From positions 46,250 to 110,249 of the forward strand of contig JAXGGA010003021.1 of assembly GCA_038373865.1 (NCBI GenBank): a stretch of DNA of 64,000 nt, given 5' to 3'. The translations under genes and the position numbers were made by a program. This document shows positions 60,901 through 64,000 of this stretch, piece by piece. The DNA is from Uloborus plumipes (lineage: Eukaryota; Arthropoda; Arachnida; Araneae; Uloboridae). The notes under the pieces are model-generated. The model worked only from the letters and a program-made list of their open reading frames with translations. It was not told the origin of the DNA and searched no databases. How positions within the stretch are numbered: the first letter of the stretch is position 1; each line of letters begins with the position of its first letter.

Positions 60901-62109
60901 TTTATCGAACAAAAAACATGATGGTTTTACAAAATAAAGTCTATCCTCCAGGTGAGCAGTGAAAAGTTTAACATTGTCCTTATTAAAAACACAAATTCTG
61001 CCTGGGTACCATCTGAGTTTGAAACCCATACTGTCGATACTTGACGCAGAGATCAAATTTCTCCTCAGCGATGGAGCAAAATAAACTTTATTCAAAATAA
61101 TATTTACTGGGCCATTATCTGATATTACTTGAAATTTTATTTTTCCTACACCCTCAATTTTTCCTTCAGCTCCGCCCACAGCAACTTCTAACTTAATATT
61201 TTTAATTTCTTGAAATTCGCAAAACAAATTTCTATCTTTCGCGAAATGGAACGTGCTTCCACTATCAAAAAGAAAATCATTATTGCTTAAATTTGCATTA
61301 GTATTGTGGGCCTCTACTTCATTTATTGTACAGAGCATAGCTGCTTGAGGAATATTTTTCTTTTGGGAGTTCCGATTTCTTTGGGGGTTCCATTTTTTAT
61401 TTTTGCTCCAACACTGATTAGAAATGTGGCCTTTTTTTCCACACGAAAAACAGACTTTATTTTTAAAGCCTGAACCTCTCCTCTCCACGTTAGGTTTCTT
61501 TTGAGTCAAAAAAGTACTTCCCCCCGATGTGAAATTCTCAGATTCATCCCCCAAAAATTTATTCCTACCCTCCTCAGCGAGTAGTTCTTCCAAAACTTTT
61601 GAAAAAGTAAATTTTGATTCGTCCCACCTGTATATTGTCTGAACAATTCCTCTAAAGTTTTGACCAAGGTTTCTAATTAATTGAAAAGCTTTTAGTTTTT
61701 CATCCATTTTATAATCCGCGTCTTCTAGCTGGCGCAGAATACTTTTTAACCTCGCGGCAAACATGCCAACTGACTCATCTTCGTTTATACGAGTTGAAAA
61801 AAATTGTTCCCATAATGCAGCAATCCTGGCTAAAGATGGGGGTTCAAAATTTAATTTTAAAGCATTCCAAATTTCGTGGGGATCCTCCAAATCATTGATC
61901 AAATGCTTAATATCTTCCTCCACGTTCAGGTAGATAATTGCCATTGCCTGGCCCCGTTTTTTCTTTTCATCGGCCGTTGCCGCTTCCCCCAATTTTGTCT
62001 GGGTATTTTCCCAAAGATCTCTTTCAATTAGGATCATTTTCATATTACGACACCAGGATTGCCAATTCTGGGTATTCAGTTTAACAATTATTCGATAATC
62101 CCTATCCAT
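57985..62109 (-). pseudogene. Copia Gag-Pol polyprotein, copy 2 (two frameshifts)
   Basis: Nearly identical to copy 1. The main frame runs from 62109 to 58867 (1080 codons) and stops after a one-base deletion in a C run (four C at 58885-58888, five in copy 1), just behind the RT YVDD. It resumes in another frame (58885 to 58358), then shows the same T7 frameshift at 58386-58392 before the RNase H end at 57985. One residue near the end differs from copy 1 (NEFELK against NAFELK). Confidence 0.95.
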
Positions 62110-62191
62110 ATTCCTGGAAATAGAAAAACTTGCTCTTCAAAAAACGGACACTTGACCTAATAGCTTCTGCTACTTGACGCTCTGCTACCAC

Positions 62192-63271
62192 TGTTGGCTT
62201 TGGTTACCACTAATGGTTTTAATTTAAATTTAGTTTGAAGTCTCTAAGAGACAAAACTAAGTTAAAGCCATGAAGATTAAATGTGCCGTATAGTGTCCGT
62301 GAAGAGACAAGTTAAGAAACAATATTTCCAAAGAATATTTAAATTTATTAATTACTTAAACATGTTAAAGTTAAAGTTCAAAAAACAATTCAACAGGGCT
62401 GCACAGTGTTGTAGTGAAAGTCAGTAGATAATATGTTATCAAAAAATGTCACCAAGTAGGATCTCCAGCATTGGATGTCACGTCCCGGGAATCAGGCAAC
62501 TTGAGCCCCAGGCTCGGAACTCACAGGCTGGCACTATCCGTCAGCTGGCGATGCTCGAAAACTTGAATGATCTCCGACTTCAGTGCAGTCATCCCCGGGT
62601 TCATTAAACGATGGAACCCGGCCACCAATAAGATAAATTATCAATTTTCACCTGGCCAAATTAATCACTACTTCATGGTCCAGGACTTGGTAAGCTGTAG
62701 CAGGTGCTGGAAACTTTTAAAAACGGAAACTAGTTGAGCTCATTTAATTTAAAAAAACTATGAAGTGGGTTTACAAGCAACCACACCTAATTCCAGCCAA
62801 GCATGGCTAACATCATCGGAAGCACCACGCTGCCTACGCAGCTACCAGCGAGAGCACCACAAGCTCAAGGCTGACTAGGTGAAAAGCGAAGAGAAGAGAG
62901 AGAGCATCGGTAGTGCCCGCTATTTATAGTGGTAGGTGCGTCAGCAGACGTCACATTTGATTTCCGTACTGCCCTGCTCATTAGCATATGAGCCACTTTG
63001 GTTTTTCCTCCACTAAACACCAGACCGAATTTCGAAAAACTCTGCAGCAGCCGGACACCAACAACTCAACTCTTATGTTTTGATTTGGAAGATGGCCGCG
63101 ATTGGTTTGAAGTGTGCTGCGCCAGCGTGATCGATTAAACGTGGGGAGATGAGGTTCGTGCTTTAATTTTACTTTTAAATTTATACTATTGTACTAAATT
63201 TGTACTTATAATTTTAATAACACATAGCCCTGCGAGTCTGGGAACAAAAATAAAGGTCTTTAGACCCAACA
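62192..63271 (-). repeat. Copia LTR 3 (5' LTR of copy 2)
   Basis: Matches LTR 2 at the variable site. TATA box at 62920-62929. It abuts the right AAATA duplication. Confidence 0.95.
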
Positions 63272-63276
63272 AAATA

Positions 63277-63966
63277 ACTAACAATTTAGTAGTTGCACTC
63301 CTCGACACAGGCAGTTCAATTTCAATTTTAAACGAAAATACCTTTAATTCACTCAAAGAAAAGTCAAAATTTAGGTATTTGTCTTCCAGACCAGTCTCAA
63401 TTGAAACGATAAACTCAACTGTTCATTGCAAAGCATGCGTTGAATTTTCTTTCAAAATTAACAAATTTTTTTTCAAGCACAACTTTTATATAATAAATTA
63501 TCACAACGACTCTACTTTCAAAGCTGTCTTAGGATATGATTTTATCCTAAAATACAATTTGTCAATTGACTCTGCTAATTTATCAATTTTATATGATGGT
63601 AATAAAATCCCTCTCATGACTGATAGTGCGAACGAACAAAGCAAAAATACACAACTCCAGAACTTTGACAATGTGAATGCAATGACTTTTTCAAAAGTTA
63701 TTTTGAATCCATATGAGGAAACATATGTCCCACTTTTTGCGAATGATGATCAAGTCACTCCAGGCCAATTTTTATTTGAGAAAAATTCAAATGTCGATCA
63801 AAACATTGAATTAACTGACTCGATAATACAAATTGAAAAAGGGGAAAAAGATCACAAGGATAAAAAAGTGAGAAATAAATTCTACATGTATATAAGAAAT
63901 ACTTCTGCTCAAAAGTTACATATAAGGAAGAATACTAAAATTGGAATCTTGGATCACATATTGTGA
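63277..63966 (+). CDS. Gypsy protease region, continuation of the split Gag-Pol frame
   Basis: The frame that reads into the Copia insertion at 51252 resumes in phase at 63277, directly after the AAATA duplication. It encodes LLDTGSSISIL, the retropepsin active-site motif, then a protease fold with AVLGYDFILKY. It ends in TGA at 63964-63966. Reverse transcriptase and integrase would follow beyond the window, perhaps in another frame. No ATG is needed because this is internal to a polyprotein. Confidence 0.85.
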   Translation, partial: TNNLVVALLDTGSSISILNENTFNSLKEKSKFRYLSSRPVSIETINSTVHCKACVEFSFKINKFFFKHNFYIINYHNDSTFKAVLGYDFILKYNLSIDSANLSILYDGNKIPLMTDSANEQSKNTQLQNFDNVNAMTFSKVILNPYEETYVPLFANDDQVTPGQFLFEKNSNVDQNIELTDSIIQIEKGEKDHKDKKVRNKFYMYIRNTSAQKLHIRKNTKIGILDHIL

Positions 63967-64000
63967 TATAGAAGGAAATTTTTATACACAACAACCGGCA
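63967..64000 (+). other. Gypsy sequence running off the window
   Basis: Only 34 bases follow the stop. Reverse transcriptase, if present, begins to the right. Confidence 0.4.

Larger units (their letters stand above)
51253..63271 (-). mobile_element. Tandem Copia array, LTR-internal-LTR-internal-LTR, inserted in Gypsy
   Basis: Three 1080-bp LTRs (51253-52332, 56723-57802, 62192-63271) enclose two internal regions of 4390 and 4389 bp. The array is flanked by the 5-bp duplication AAATA (51248-51252, 63272-63276). On the minus strand each internal region starts with a PBS, TGGTAGCAGAGC, complementary to the 3' end of initiator tRNA-Met, and ends with a PPT, GGGAAGGGGGGAATTG. Only a few differences were found: C/T in LTR 1 (51345), one base in RNase H (52676 against 58146), and one deleted C in copy 2. 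Confidence 0.95.

Overview
This is an AT-rich animal genome window. It combines spliced genes with GT-AG introns, a tRNA-derived SINE, mariner and hAT DNA transposons, and Copia, Gypsy and LINE retroelements. An arthropod, probably a chelicerate such as a spider, fits best. That placement rests on general resemblance and no search was run.

The only host gene that can be read with certainty is an ASAP-family Arf GTPase-activating protein on the minus strand. Eighteen exons between 46838 and 12986 join in consistent phase. They encode the C-terminal 777 residues: the end of the BAR domain, PH domain, ArfGAP zinc finger, ankyrin repeats, proline-rich linker and terminal SH3 domain. The N-terminal BAR exons are not in the window and should lie beyond the right edge. 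The left 12.7 kb is downstream of the gene and holds mainly transposon debris. At the extreme left there may be the 3' UTR of a plus-strand neighbour.

The introns are full of mobile DNA with readable ends: a 295-bp tRNA SINE with a 14-bp target-site duplication (TSD), hAT-type elements with 8-bp duplications at 11354, 15350 and 38413, a dead mariner at 7876, several MITEs and foldbacks, and a 2.9-kb foldback element at 34213-37088. That foldback holds 16 units of about 170 bp, ten forward then six inverted, and most carry the CRE palindrome TGACGTCA.

The most unusual locus is 28565-31320 in an ASAP intron. A 536-codon, uninterrupted, GC-richer ORF for an SLC16-like (monocarboxylate) transporter is joined to a 5'-truncated LINE 3' end. 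One 16-bp direct repeat flanks the whole composite. It looks like a chimeric retrogene, or a LINE that captured a transporter gene.

The right end (about 47.2-64 kb) is nested retroelements. A Gypsy-type element (leader, gag, protease) is split by a Copia array built LTR-internal-LTR-internal-LTR on the minus strand, with a 5-bp TSD (AAATA). The three 1080-bp LTRs and two internal regions are nearly identical, so the array is young. The Gypsy frame resumes exactly in phase beyond it.
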